Part shown: positions 22,561 to 34,000 of the stretch, piece by piece
Numbering within the stretch: position 1 is the stretch's first letter
Layout: each line of letters opens with the position of its first letter
From: Phoronis australis
Lineage: Eukaryota; Phoronida; Phoronidae
DNA: 64,000 bases
Reading direction: 5' to 3'
Assembly: GCA_002633005.1 (NCBI GenBank)
Contig: NMRA01000504.1
Coordinates: 211,571 to 275,570, forward strand
Notes under the pieces: generated by a model
Database searches by the model: none
Told to the model about the DNA's origin: nothing
The model's input: only the letters and a program-made list of their open reading frames with translations
Program-made: the position numbers and the translations under genes

Positions 22561-24890
22561 TTCTGACAGCAGGTGATATCTGCTTCCTTACGTTCTTCGC
22601 ATGAGTATATTAACATAATAACAGGATGAACGAGCGGACGTCGGAGGGGGGGAGGGGGGGGGTAAGTAGGAAAGAGCGTTGCTTTGCTATGCGTAAGCCG
22701 TCGCACTCTACTAGAACTGAATCTCTCTGTCTTTAGTGCTACCATTGTCTGAGAACACACTAAGTCCACATTAGGTATCTGGCGTACGTGCACCTACCAG
22801 GCGACATTTCATAACGTTCCATGCATTATGCCGAATGATTTTTTAAAAAATACTTAAAATCTGGAAAATTGGAAGTTTGTCAGCAACCATGACGAACATT
22901 TCAGACTATTAAACTCCGAGATGTGAGAAAGAGTACCTGCATTGAAACACCTTGAGACACAGCAACTTAGCCTGTTTCAGGCTAGGAGTTTAATGGTTTT
23001 ATCTCTCAAGCTGGCAGTTGATTTGCAGTCACCAGGTGGCCTGGCACAGTCACCAGGTGGTGAAACCATTGGGTGAGACCGTTTCGTTGGCCAGCGTGAA
23101 CTCCGCTGACCTAGAACTCTGAACTGTCGTGGACATCGACATTTCATCAGTTAATCCGGTCAATTTCGGGAAAAAGAAGATAACTTACGAGGAGGGGAGC
23201 ACTGAGATCAGTGAAATGAAGCTGAGTCAGCAAAAGCAGAAATGGTTGCCTTGCATTGCTCTTTGCGCCCGATAGTACGAGATAATATCGTCTGCTTTTT
23301 TGGCTGAATATGCCGCGTGCGGAAGCAATCTGACCGAATTGAATTAGGACGCTATAGTCTTGGCTTACCACTGAAGTAGGCCTAAATGGGGACGAGATGA
23401 CAAAAAAGTTCCGTGTAAAACCATCAGAGCAGCAGGATTTGTTTCCTTTTAAAGCCGCTATTAATAATCAAAACGTCAAATTTCTTCTAAGGTGTGTTAT
23501 TTTGTTCTTCCAAAGCAACGTCATGTCTTCTTACTCGAATTTCCCTGACCGCCGTCTGACGGGACTAACCCGCCGGTCCACGACCGAAGCGATAACGACC
23601 AGCTTGTTCTTCTCAACCTGGCCTAAAATTATTTCTAATCTGAGTAAGGAACAAGAGGATGATACTGATTTTATCTCAGAGGGTTGCAGAAGGCGTGGGT
23701 TCAAGTTATTGCCTTTTACAAATTGAATATAAAAAGTTGCAGTTTTCACAACAGCGTAAAAAGCTCCTTAATCCGCGTTCCAATACATATAAGCGTGCTT
23801 TTGCTTACCCGCGGCGCTATAAAACTATACTCAGCATATTCCTAATTGAGAAGAGCGGATTCTAGGATTGCAAAGAACTGACAATTCGTCATTTCGCGAG
23901 ACCATGATCGGCATACCGACACAGTGATAAGCCAACTTGCAGGCATTCCGCTACCAGTACGGTTAGATGTAAACCCCCGGCAAAGCGCCAGAAAAAAAAA
24001 CGTGCGAGATGCGTGAATGTTTAAAGCTAGGTATATTGACTTCATGTATTTCAGTGTTGCCTGGCTCGCAATACTATTCACTTTAGCCGCCGCCATTATT
24101 GTGTTGTGGACCGTAGCGACGCTTAGCTGGTATGTGTGTGCGTCGACGAAGAACGCGAGGCGTTGACTATGGCCGATTTCAGTTCGTCAGGCTTGGAAAC
24201 GAAGGTGTGTCAATAATGCTGAGTTCTGAATGGCCAGTTAAGTCGTCACTCAAAATCCTGGAGATAGGTCAATTGTGAAGTGTCTTTGTTTAACATATTG
24301 AAAACATGAAACATGAGAAGTGTAATGAAAAAATATACATAGGCAAAATATAGAGTAAACGAAGAAAAAATTGGGCAGCAAAGGTAATATAAATTACGGG
24401 AAATACATCCGAAGGAAGAGGGTGTATCAGTAATGAGAGGTGAGCAGGTGAAAGTAGGTGACTGGAGGGTGGGCAGGTACAGAACCTGAATGTAGGATTT
24501 TTTCCAGAGGGGGGCAAGGAAATAATAAACACAAGATAGATCTGCTGAAGAAGAAGTAGGAGCAAAGACGATAGGGGCGCCCCTTAACCAAATGGTTGGG
24601 GGCGGTGATAGCTTTCTTCCTCCAATATTCCAGGTGTTAATACCATTTAATTAACAAGTAACCATTAAAATTTTCAACGCACAAACTTTGTTTTAAAATA
24701 AAATTAAAAAATTAACTGAGTCTCCTCCCCCCAACCATCAAATGTTTCCTACGCCAATGTCCAAAACTCAATGCCCTCAGTGCCATCTAAACACGGGTCC
24801 AGATTTTTGTTCCGAAAATTCACACCTTAAGGTACGTAAGTTACATTCAAGCAGGGGGGACTGTGCCCAGTTACACGAAACAGTGCCGAA
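22561..24890. other. Intergenic stretch
   Basis: Contains a G-rich low-complexity patch near 22645-22662 and two CAGTCACCAGGTGG words at about 23027 and 23047. Open frames at 23397-23726 and 24290-24565 show no domain. Confidence 0.4.
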
Positions 24891-24893
24891 TAT

Positions 24894-25073
24894 CGACTCC
24901 AGGGACAGAACCAGGATATTTTAAAAGGGTTGGGGGGTTGGATCAAATATTTTTTAAGAAGGATGTCCCAAGTCACCAATTTGAAAATTCTAGCTTTGAT
25001 ATACTAACATCAAGGGAAAATGGGGGGTCCGGACCCCATTGACCCCCCACCTCCCTGGGTCCGTCTGTGCTCA
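24894..25073. repeat. Family B repeat copy (inverted 'GGAxCCAGG' ends)
   Basis: The left end has AGGGACAGAACCAGGATATT then G-rich sequence. The right end reads, in reverse complement, CAGACGGACCCAGGGAGGTGGGG. The termini are roughly inverted, with an internal GGGGTCCGGACCCC palindrome. It resembles the elements at 37160 and 27722. Confidence 0.45.
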
Positions 25074-27721
25074 GCTGAATTACCTAAATCTTTTGCATAT
25101 TTTTTCGCTCTTTACTCACAGTACTTTGCTATGATTTTATCTTTATTACGAGCTCCTCTTTTGACTTATGACGTTTTCTAATAATATAACTAAAAACTGA
25201 GCCCTTAATTCAGTCAAAATATTTAGGGACTTAGTCTTTAAATTAGGGATGTTGCATGAAAATATCCCTACTTATTTTCAATATTTAGAATTCAGCGTAG
25301 AAAACTCATAAATACGCAAGACTTTTACAGAACACAGTGGAGTCGCTAATTGGGACTGATTCACTTGACCCTCAGCAACCATGTCTGATGGTATCTGACA
25401 TGGGTAGCGAATTGACTGAGGTGGGTTGTGGTAAATGAAACTGAAGATAAAGGGGTAGGGGCTGAATACCAGCAACAGATGGAATTATTGCCTGCAGTCC
25501 AGTAAACCTGCCTTGTATGCCCCCATAAAACAGCCAAGGTGACTATTGAATTACACAGTCCATTTGGTGTTTCGTAGTTTTTTTACTATGCTTTCCAGCT
25601 CTCTTAAACCATTCAAATTTATTATATTTTTAAATTAACTATCAGTAGTTTGTTAAAGGCACATTCGGCAGGTGAAAGTGGCCAACTTCAAAGTAAATAA
25701 CATAAGGACGCCTTATATCCTGACTTGATGTTTTAAGACCCGTGTGAAAACAAAAATCTAAGCAATCGACATCCTCACTGAGTGTGACGGGCTTTCCAAG
25801 GTAACACACATACTACCGAAGTACCCACCGATGTAGGGATCAATATGCCTTTAAAAGAACACTTCCTTCAACACTTCCTATTGCAAATTATCAAGCAGGC
25901 TACCAAACCATACAATTAACATTTATTATGCACTGAAGTTCATACCACGATCATATGATATAGATTATTGACCAACGACAGCCAGGACGTTGACTGTATG
26001 GCATCACAAGAAATAAGTTAAATAAGTAATAGTGAATAAATAAGAACAATAAAGAAATAGAAATGAATAAATAAAAATAGATGAATAATAAAGAATAAGT
26101 ATAACAAATATATCATATTATAACAGTAAAATTAGTAAATGAATAGTAATAGTAATTATAATTATCTTTTAGATCTCAATGCATTAGCAGAAAGAAATGA
26201 AAGAAAGCAAATAGAAGCATCAATGGTCATAGAATAAACTAATCAATAGTTCGCAAAGTCATGGAAACAAGTTCGGTAATTTTCAAGATAAGTGATCAAA
26301 TGCAGTGAACACTAAAGACATTTTAAAAGTTTAAATCACCCAGCAGTCCATCAGTGATTGAATGACAACAGTTTCACGCAAAAACATCCTTTGTTTCAAT
26401 CGTGAACATCAGTCCTTCTTAATTAGCGGGGAAGTAGTGAAGCACGAGTCACGAATTTTCAATTAACTGTTGTTGCAGCCGTAAGCAGTGCGAAAAGCAC
26501 CTGTCCATTGCTTTTTTTTACAGACCGGAGCCGTCATATCTTGACATATTTGTTTATTGCACACACGACCGCTAGATATCCCTACGATCCATGAAACAAC
26601 ACACGCCGCCAGCCGTCCAATGGGATTTCGCTAGATTTGTCTCCCTCTCTAACGTCTCTTGATCTGCTGACCCGTTACAAACTAATTACATAACCCATCG
26701 GTGGATATTCAATAAAGCGACGCAATTTTTTACTCTGAAATAGATCATTCTCCACATGTTTTTGAATTAATGAAAAAAAAATCATGCAAAACCATACCTC
26801 ACAGATGTAACTTTCTGATTTTGGACGTCTTATTGCGAGCACATGATATGTGTTGAAAGGTTCCGTGTGGGTGGATCTTATAAAATTCCACTATTTCTGG
26901 AAATCGTGTTCTGATGTTTCAAGAAGTCCCTGCAATTTACATCTCTGTTGCATTGCACTCATTCTCATTATTCAGTACATTTAAATAACAAACAATTTCC
27001 ACCACAAAACAATGTCAACTCAGTGAGTGGCTGGTGGTCTCGTGCATGGATTGGCTTGGCTTAAATCTAACGTCTTGCTAACTGCGAGCGTATATTACTA
27101 GCAAAAAATACGAACTTGCCTCCGTTCCCCTACTTCGTGTGATTCTGATTTCAGAGGCATAAAATCCATTCTTATTTTGAAGACCTTCAGAATTGTACGA
27201 TGACCCGTGGTTTACCTAAAAATCCAACTGCAAGACTAGATTAGAGAGAAGAAAGATACCGCTGGGTAACTTCGTTTAAAATTTTTAGGTTGTAAAAGTC
27301 ACACTTCTTGACAGATTTTCAAAATTCAAAAACCTAACCACGTGTACTTTTCGCGAAAAGCTGTATTTAATAGGCCTACATATATTCTATTTCAAAACAT
27401 TCAAAGCTAAAATTTAGTGTTTTTGTCGTCCCCACTTGTTGATGATGGGTCTAATCTTCTAGAGAACGACGTCAGCAGCCCGAGGTGATGTAGTTAACTG
27501 CAACTGCATGGTGTCCTTGATATAACGTAGCGGCAGATTTTGAAGTACGCAAACCAGACGAGTTGCCCAGCGGACCAGTGAGGGTGTCAACATATGACCC
27601 TTTTCATGTAAAAGCTTTAAAACTGTAATCCAAAAATCACCGGTCTTCGTTACTGGACTCAGTACTCAACATTTCCTCACGCTTCACGCTGTTGCCGTTT
27701 CATTTTGCTTGCGGCAGCCAA
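25074..27721. other. Intergenic AT-rich stretch
   Basis: Includes an A-rich low-complexity patch (about 26020-26165) of AATAAATA/GAAT-type words on the + strand. No gene is seen. Confidence 0.45.
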
Positions 27722-27765
27722 CGGGGGGGGGGGGCCTGCCCCCTAAATCCGCCTGTTTTTACTGA
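27722..27765 (-). repeat. Family B repeat, one end
   Basis: The - strand reads ACAGGCGGATTTAGGGGGCAGG then a C run; this is the same terminal phrase (GCGGAT(T/C)(T/C)AGG) as the copy at 37160-37450. Confidence 0.5.
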
Positions 27766-28893
27766 TGTATTGGGCCACAGATCAATACACATCATCAATT
27801 CTCCGTCTTAATAGATACCTTAACGAGTTTAAAACCACAATTTATCTTATTTTGGCAGGTGACTACAGCTGTCAGTATACTTTCCTTTATGGCGCATGCG
27901 ACCCACCAGGACATTAGTGACGCATGAATTCACCCAGCGCCAGTGTGTTATGTCCACCAACACGTTAGTTTGTTGTACTAACTCGTGCCGCGGAAAAGCA
28001 AAAAGAGCCACAGCGTGCTCAAATACTGAGATGTCACAACTTCCAACGACAAACGTAACTCCTCACCATTCTTTATTACACCACAAACCATTGGAAAACG
28101 AGCAGCAATATCTGACGACTTTTCACACTGAACACAACGGAGGATGAAAAATGTAGCGATTGGGCGTCTGATTCTACGTAGTATGTATCCACAAATAAAT
28201 GCCATTGGACAGATAGTTGATGCGCGTTCTAGTTCCGACAGCTGATCGACTGATGGTGTTTTCGGAAGGTTTTAAGCGGCACCGATACAGTAACTCTTCT
28301 CCAAAGTCAACATAACACATACAAGGCAATTAGGTGTCACTGATCTGTAAAAGTGAAACCACCGGAAGTAGCCGTTGCTAATTTTGACATCAGTGATCAT
28401 CAGGCCTGTGAAGTTATAAAAGCGTTATTAAAATTTTGGTGTTCGACAGAAATCTTGATAAGTACTTATCTACAATATTCAGCAGAAAAGCAGGACGAAA
28501 TCGCCATCTCGTTGCATAACCTCGCATAAGCTCTGTAGTACTGCTTATGGAAAACCAGCACGTCCTACCTCAGATGGAGGTATTTTTCCCTAACAGGGAT
28601 GGAGCTCGTCGGCAGACGCAAACCTATCGCGAAGGAAGGTGGTATGATCAGGTGCTTCGCTTACAAAATACCTGGCGATATCTCGCAAAGTCTTGCGTGA
28701 ACTTGTGAGATTCTCGCATCTACGGCACATGCCCGGGTTAGCACCATAACACGTAGTAAAGGAAATAAGACATAATCCAACTTGCAAAAGGTCTGTTGGA
28801 GCAATACAATCTCAAAACAAATTAAACAAGAAGTTTATTTCAACAATCTTTAAAAATACGCATTTAAACATTTTAAACTAACCAACTATATCA
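27766..28893. other. Intergenic stretch, nothing recognised
   Basis: Short open frames at 27896-28147 and 28590-28787 have no domain or splice support. Confidence 0.4.
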
Positions 28894-28960
28894 CATGGGC
28901 GGCGCACCATAGGGGGCTGAGGCCGGGGGGGGGGGGGNTTTCAGTGCTGCGCCGCCCATG
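28894..28960. repeat. Palindromic mini-repeat (family A), copy with poly-G core
   Basis: Begins CATGGGCGGCGCACCATAGG, contains a 13-14 base G run ending in a single N (28938), and ends GCTGCGCCGCCCATG. Same family as 1712-1782 but in the opposite orientation with respect to the CCATAGGGGGCTG core. Confidence 0.8.
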
Positions 28961-30619
28961 TATCACTATACTGGCGGAAGACCATTCTGTGCGAGTCTTC
29001 TATCACAAACAGAGAACATCATACAAGTGACTAGAAAACAAAGTATACACCAGCAAAGTACATGGGACACCAAGGAAAATCTTCCCATTTTCCTAATCAT
29101 TGCCAAAATAAAGGCCATCACTCACCTTTTAAAACGGAAGAGATAAGTCACAGACACCTATCCTGCCTGCTCATCACAAAACAGTAGGGTTATATTTTAA
29201 CAATTAAACATCCACGTTACATGTGTACACTATAAATACACAATGCAAGTATTCTCAGACAAGCACCAGTCAACCAAAGATGCAACTGATTGATATGTCA
29301 TTAAAACAGCTAAGTGAAATGCCTTAAGATAATGCCTTGAATTACCTATGGAAATAACACCTTCGGCTTATGCCATTTGCAATAAGATACTACTTGCTCA
29401 TAATCACAAGGTTCTGTTACTAACATTACACCAAAAGATAGATGTCATTTTCATGCAGGTAAGCCCTACAGCCACAATAAGTTTTCCTATGGGTCAGAAC
29501 ACTGACCTGGTATGGTTCACCCTAGCCTGACCAAGAGAAATCAGACTCCTCTGTTCCTTCCCGCACATTCTGACTCATAAATTCCTCAAAATTGTATACT
29601 TCTGTCTAGTTATTGTACAACAGTCTGTTACCCAATAAGTAGTAGTAACCTTTACATTACAGCTCTTTACTTCCAAACCTCTGTGTTACTCCACTAGTGG
29701 AAACAAAAGATCAAAATTTCCCCCTCTTTGGAAATGTAAAATATACCACATATCATTGTGTAAGTTGGTTCAAACAGTGTCACAGTAGATGTGACCTATC
29801 AAAACAGTTCACACCCCTTATTGAAGAAAATGAGACCAGTCACAGGGTTCAAACAAGTTCTCAAGAGCAAAATGGTCAACTATTACTTAGCTTGTGGAAA
29901 TTCAAATGAACACATAAAATGCTAAATACAGGAAGTAACATCATCATCCACACACATGCAAATTATGTGAAACATGTCAGCTGAAATAACTAATTGTTCA
30001 AATAGTCAGCACTTTGAAATAATGTGGTTCCAATCCAGCCCATGGAGCAAGCTCTGCTATTGTTGTGCCACACTTAACAACTCAAAATAAAGAATTTTGA
30101 ACAGCACTTAGGAAGACGCTGAAACAGCCATTGGTGATCTCAGCCACGTAGTGTACTTCTAGCGTCAGTGCTCCCAACAAAATGCTATCGGAATAATGAA
30201 AGTTGTCCACCTTTCTACAACTTGAGCAAGTACAAATGATCACATGAAACCTCTTACTTTATGCACTGCTGAGCTCCCATGATTCACAGCAGAGTACGAG
30301 AGACAGAGATAGGTATTTGGCTCGATTTCTCTCATACAATTCTAGACTACAGCTTCACAAAATCCAACATGGTGGATTAGACAGGTTCTGTCCAGTTCTC
30401 AGCTCCTTCATCTACATGTACATGGAGAGTAATACAACGCTACGACAGTATCTCAACATTTTCACCACAGCACGAGTGTCTCTGCACTTCTGTCGCCCTC
30501 CACGAGCTACATAGTGCGGGCGGACTTAGGTGGGGACTTGTGCGCGTGGACACCCCACTTGAGCATAAACAGGAGGGGCACACATCTGAAGGAACATACA
30601 ACAAAATCCTCAAACCAAC
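28961..30619. other. Region downstream of LMBR1
   Basis: Contains further TTTATT words (AATAAA on the - strand, for example near 28833) that could be distal polyadenylation signals, so it may include an extended 3' UTR. No domain-bearing frame is seen. Confidence 0.35.
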
Positions 30620-30625
30620 TTTATT
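30620..30625 (-). terminator. LMBR1 polyadenylation signal AATAAA
   Basis: TTTATT on + is AATAAA on -, about 150 bases past the LMBR1 stop codon; the likely main 3' end. Confidence 0.6.
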
Positions 30626-30774
30626 TCAGTTCAATTTGACTCCGTCTTGAACTTCAGAAGAAACACAAAGGGTGCCCGAGTACAATGTTTAAATGGCAAC
30701 CTAGGTCCTTTGTACCATATATCTGTTATCGCACCCCACCTAATGGTAGTCACGGCAGTCTAAACTGCGTTCTA

Positions 30775-31022
30775 TCAGTCTTCTCTATTATGTAACGCTG
30801 TCCCATTGACACCATTCACAAATGAAGAAGAGCGCAACTTCTCCGTGGTGAATGCATTGACCAAGCGATAGTACAGCTCCTGCCTCATTTTGACGGTGAA
30901 CTTTTTGACCAGGCAGAACGTTGTGGCAGCGATGAAGATCATGTTGTAGAGGAAGATGATGATGAAGTTACCCAACCAGTCCATGCGACCGAAGTCACCC
31001 AGAAGGTCAAAGTTGGTTATGC
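30775..31022 (-). CDS. LMBR1: LMBR1 exon 14 (stop codon)
   Basis: Encodes ITNFDLLGDFGRMDWLGNFI, the last helix, LVKKFTVKMRQELYYRL and a short polar tail ending NRED-stop. Acceptor CTTTCAG. Confidence 0.95.
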
Positions 31023-34000
31023 CTGAAAGATGTTCAATTTAGAACATTGTACGTATTGAAAATCATTTAGAAATGAATGGTCTCCAATCAAAGTGCAGCT
31101 GCAGCTGTTACTTTTTGTGTACACCCTGTATTCAGTTTGTTCTACTGCTCACCCTGTATTCAGTTTGTTCTACTGCTCACCCTGTATTCACTTTGTTCTA
31201 CTGCTAACAGACTAACATGCTCTATCCATTCAGAGTTGACCTAGTTTTCTCAATGGGGGCATGTTACCTGTACTGAGTGTCATTCATGTTCAAGTTCGAA
31301 AGGGACAACTGAAGTTCTTCTGCTTTGTTTGATAATCTAATACAAAGTTTTGTTGTTATTTCATGTATAGTACACTGAAATATATTAGTCTTGTGTTCTC
31401 AGTAATGATCTTTGTAATAGTCGCCTTTTTGTATGAATTATGCTTTCGTGCCAAGTTTACTTTTGTATTAGTATTGTTATTTTGTATCTTTCTAAAATGT
31501 CCACACGTTGTCTACAAGCTGCTACTACTATAACGTCAAATGTTTAAAGCTCAACGTCATAATTGTCATTGTTGTTTAACGTAGAATAAACAAAGATAAA
31601 AGCAAGCTCGTCTAGTATTATCATCCCCTGTTCTGCCTTGTGCAGTAACACAGCATGAGCACACTATTTCAGTAATAATCTTTAAATCTGAATCCCCAAT
31701 GTTAGGGCTGACCTAACTAATTAAACTGGTCACTGGTGGTTTGGAAGTTCTCGTTGGTAACGGAATTAGAATTCTATCAGAGTAAGGAATATTGTAACAT
31801 GAGATTGGAAGGCCCAATTCAATTATTGTTAATTAGCCAGATAAACAGGGTGACATATAGATTTAACATATTTTAAAGGAAGATTCGAGTTTCTACAGGC
31901 TTTGAAATTCTCAGCGGACTGTAACTTTAAATGTCTTATTACAGAGAAAAAATAATTGACCAAGCTAGTATACTCATTGACTGAACTTACCAAGTGTTCT
32001 GGAGAGGACTGGAAGAGCAGAACTAAGGATTAAGATAACTATACAGTTGGCTATGATAATGGTCACGGAGGTGTCGTGGAGTCTGGGCTGAATACGACTG
32101 AACAGCGGAAGACTGTAGAAGCCAACAACAGAAGCGCACATGATGTAGCTGTGTTGTGTTAAGAATTTAATGAAATCATGGCAGAACGATGAAGGATAAC
32201 TGTAGAACTTGTGAATACAAAATGAACACTTAAGAAAATCTTGGCATTCTCTATTAAAGAGACAGGCCCAAGGTTAAGCATCCTTAACCTACAATTCGAT
32301 AAGCTACATAAATGACAGACCAACCTCCTCAGACCAACGTGACACCTCACCAGCAACGTGCTCCGTAAACTGACAACCTTGGCTTAAGAGTTTCATATCA
32401 AACTGACATCATAAAGAAGCGATATCTTAGATAAGTTGACCTGTGTGTCTGTAGTGGCTGCCGCAACAGTCCTTTCTCTTCTTGTCTTAGTCAAAGAGTA
32501 GCAAGGTATTCATCACAATGACTCTTATATGGGGTTATCTTCATCATGTCGGTGGGTAGAGACTTTGACCCCAATACAAATTGTATGAACCAACACATTT
32601 AATAAATCTCGAAAAATCAGGGTTTATAACTGTATGGAAATCTATCAGACTACTTTCCGATAACTGAATCATTCACGCAGACCACTGAATCATGCACCAT
32701 AAAAGAATAGACACAGCCTTCAGAATTCAACTAATGATAGGGAGGATTGAATTCAGTGTACGCTTGAGTGAATCCAAATTCAGAAGAGTGATTTTACAGT
32801 TAGGAGTTTCTAAGACTCGTTTCCAGCATTCAAAAACAAACTTTTTTATTCTAAAACACAATTTATCAGTTGATGAAAGCAGACTGATAGGCTACTGAGC
32901 AAATGCACTTATAGCATTATTGGAGACGAGAAAAAAACATTTGTCCAAATAGTATCATACAATTTTACCTAAAACAATGATGTTCACCTAGTCAGACTAC
33001 CAGCAATTGTAAAAGGATACAGTATAAGAGCCACCTCCAGAAAGGCTCCAAACAGACCGAACGCTGATGTCGAGTCTATCCCCAGAAGGATGTCATTGGC
33101 CCCAATAGGTAGAGCTCGCCGCTCAAATAGCAGCTCAATGGAATGGACTGCAACCATGAACACTGATATGACCTGTAAAGGAATCAGTGTGGTGTATTAC
33201 TCTCAATGGGATTAATGTTAAGAGCTGTTGGAACGACAGAACGCAGCCAATCACAACGTTCATATAAGTCCTGAAGGGAGATCACTATGCTTTGTGTTTT
33301 TTCAGTCATAATCTTTTGTGAACAATTAATTTAAAGTCATTGTTCAGTGATGTATTTGATAACAAGAGCAACACGGGGGGGGATGTATCCATGACAGCAC
33401 TGCAAACGGTGTGCTTCTATGGTTGTTTTTAGTATAATAAAAACAGCCATTTGATGGCGCAGAACGCGTCAAACCCGCCAAATTAAAGAGCTGCCATCAT
33501 AACCCTGGACCTAAAAAAGAATTTCATTTATACATCTTAAGAGATTTTATAACCTTTCGTATACCTGCAGCCAAGAAACAAGCCAAAACTTTTCAAGAAA
33601 TATTTCTCTGTTATCGGGGTTGTACATAATGCATGGAAGACCGTCTCCGTCGTTGCTGTTTTTACAAGCGCGATATTGAGGAGCCGTGAGGAAAGTCCAC
33701 GAAGAGCTGGCTCTTTCAGACTTGAAAAGGTGCGTTAATGGAGGCTATAGTAACAGCAACTTGACCGAGAACACGTAAATATGTGGGCGCATAAAACGTG
33801 ATTTCAGAAGCTGAAACAAATCTCTGGTAAATTCACACCTTGTGACATATTGACCCAAAACAGTACTCACCGTTAAAGCTAGCAACAACAGCATGACAAC
33901 AGGATACAAGAGATTACGTTGCATGAAAGAAGCCTTCCGCCTTTTTTCTGGAAAAAAACATTAAATGGAATTTAATTCAGAAATTTCCCTTGATCTCTGT

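Larger units (their letters stand above)
31206..33870 (-). other. LMBR1 introns 11-13, remaining sequence
   Basis: Between the listed exons these introns contain no recognised gene or element. Confidence 0.5.
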
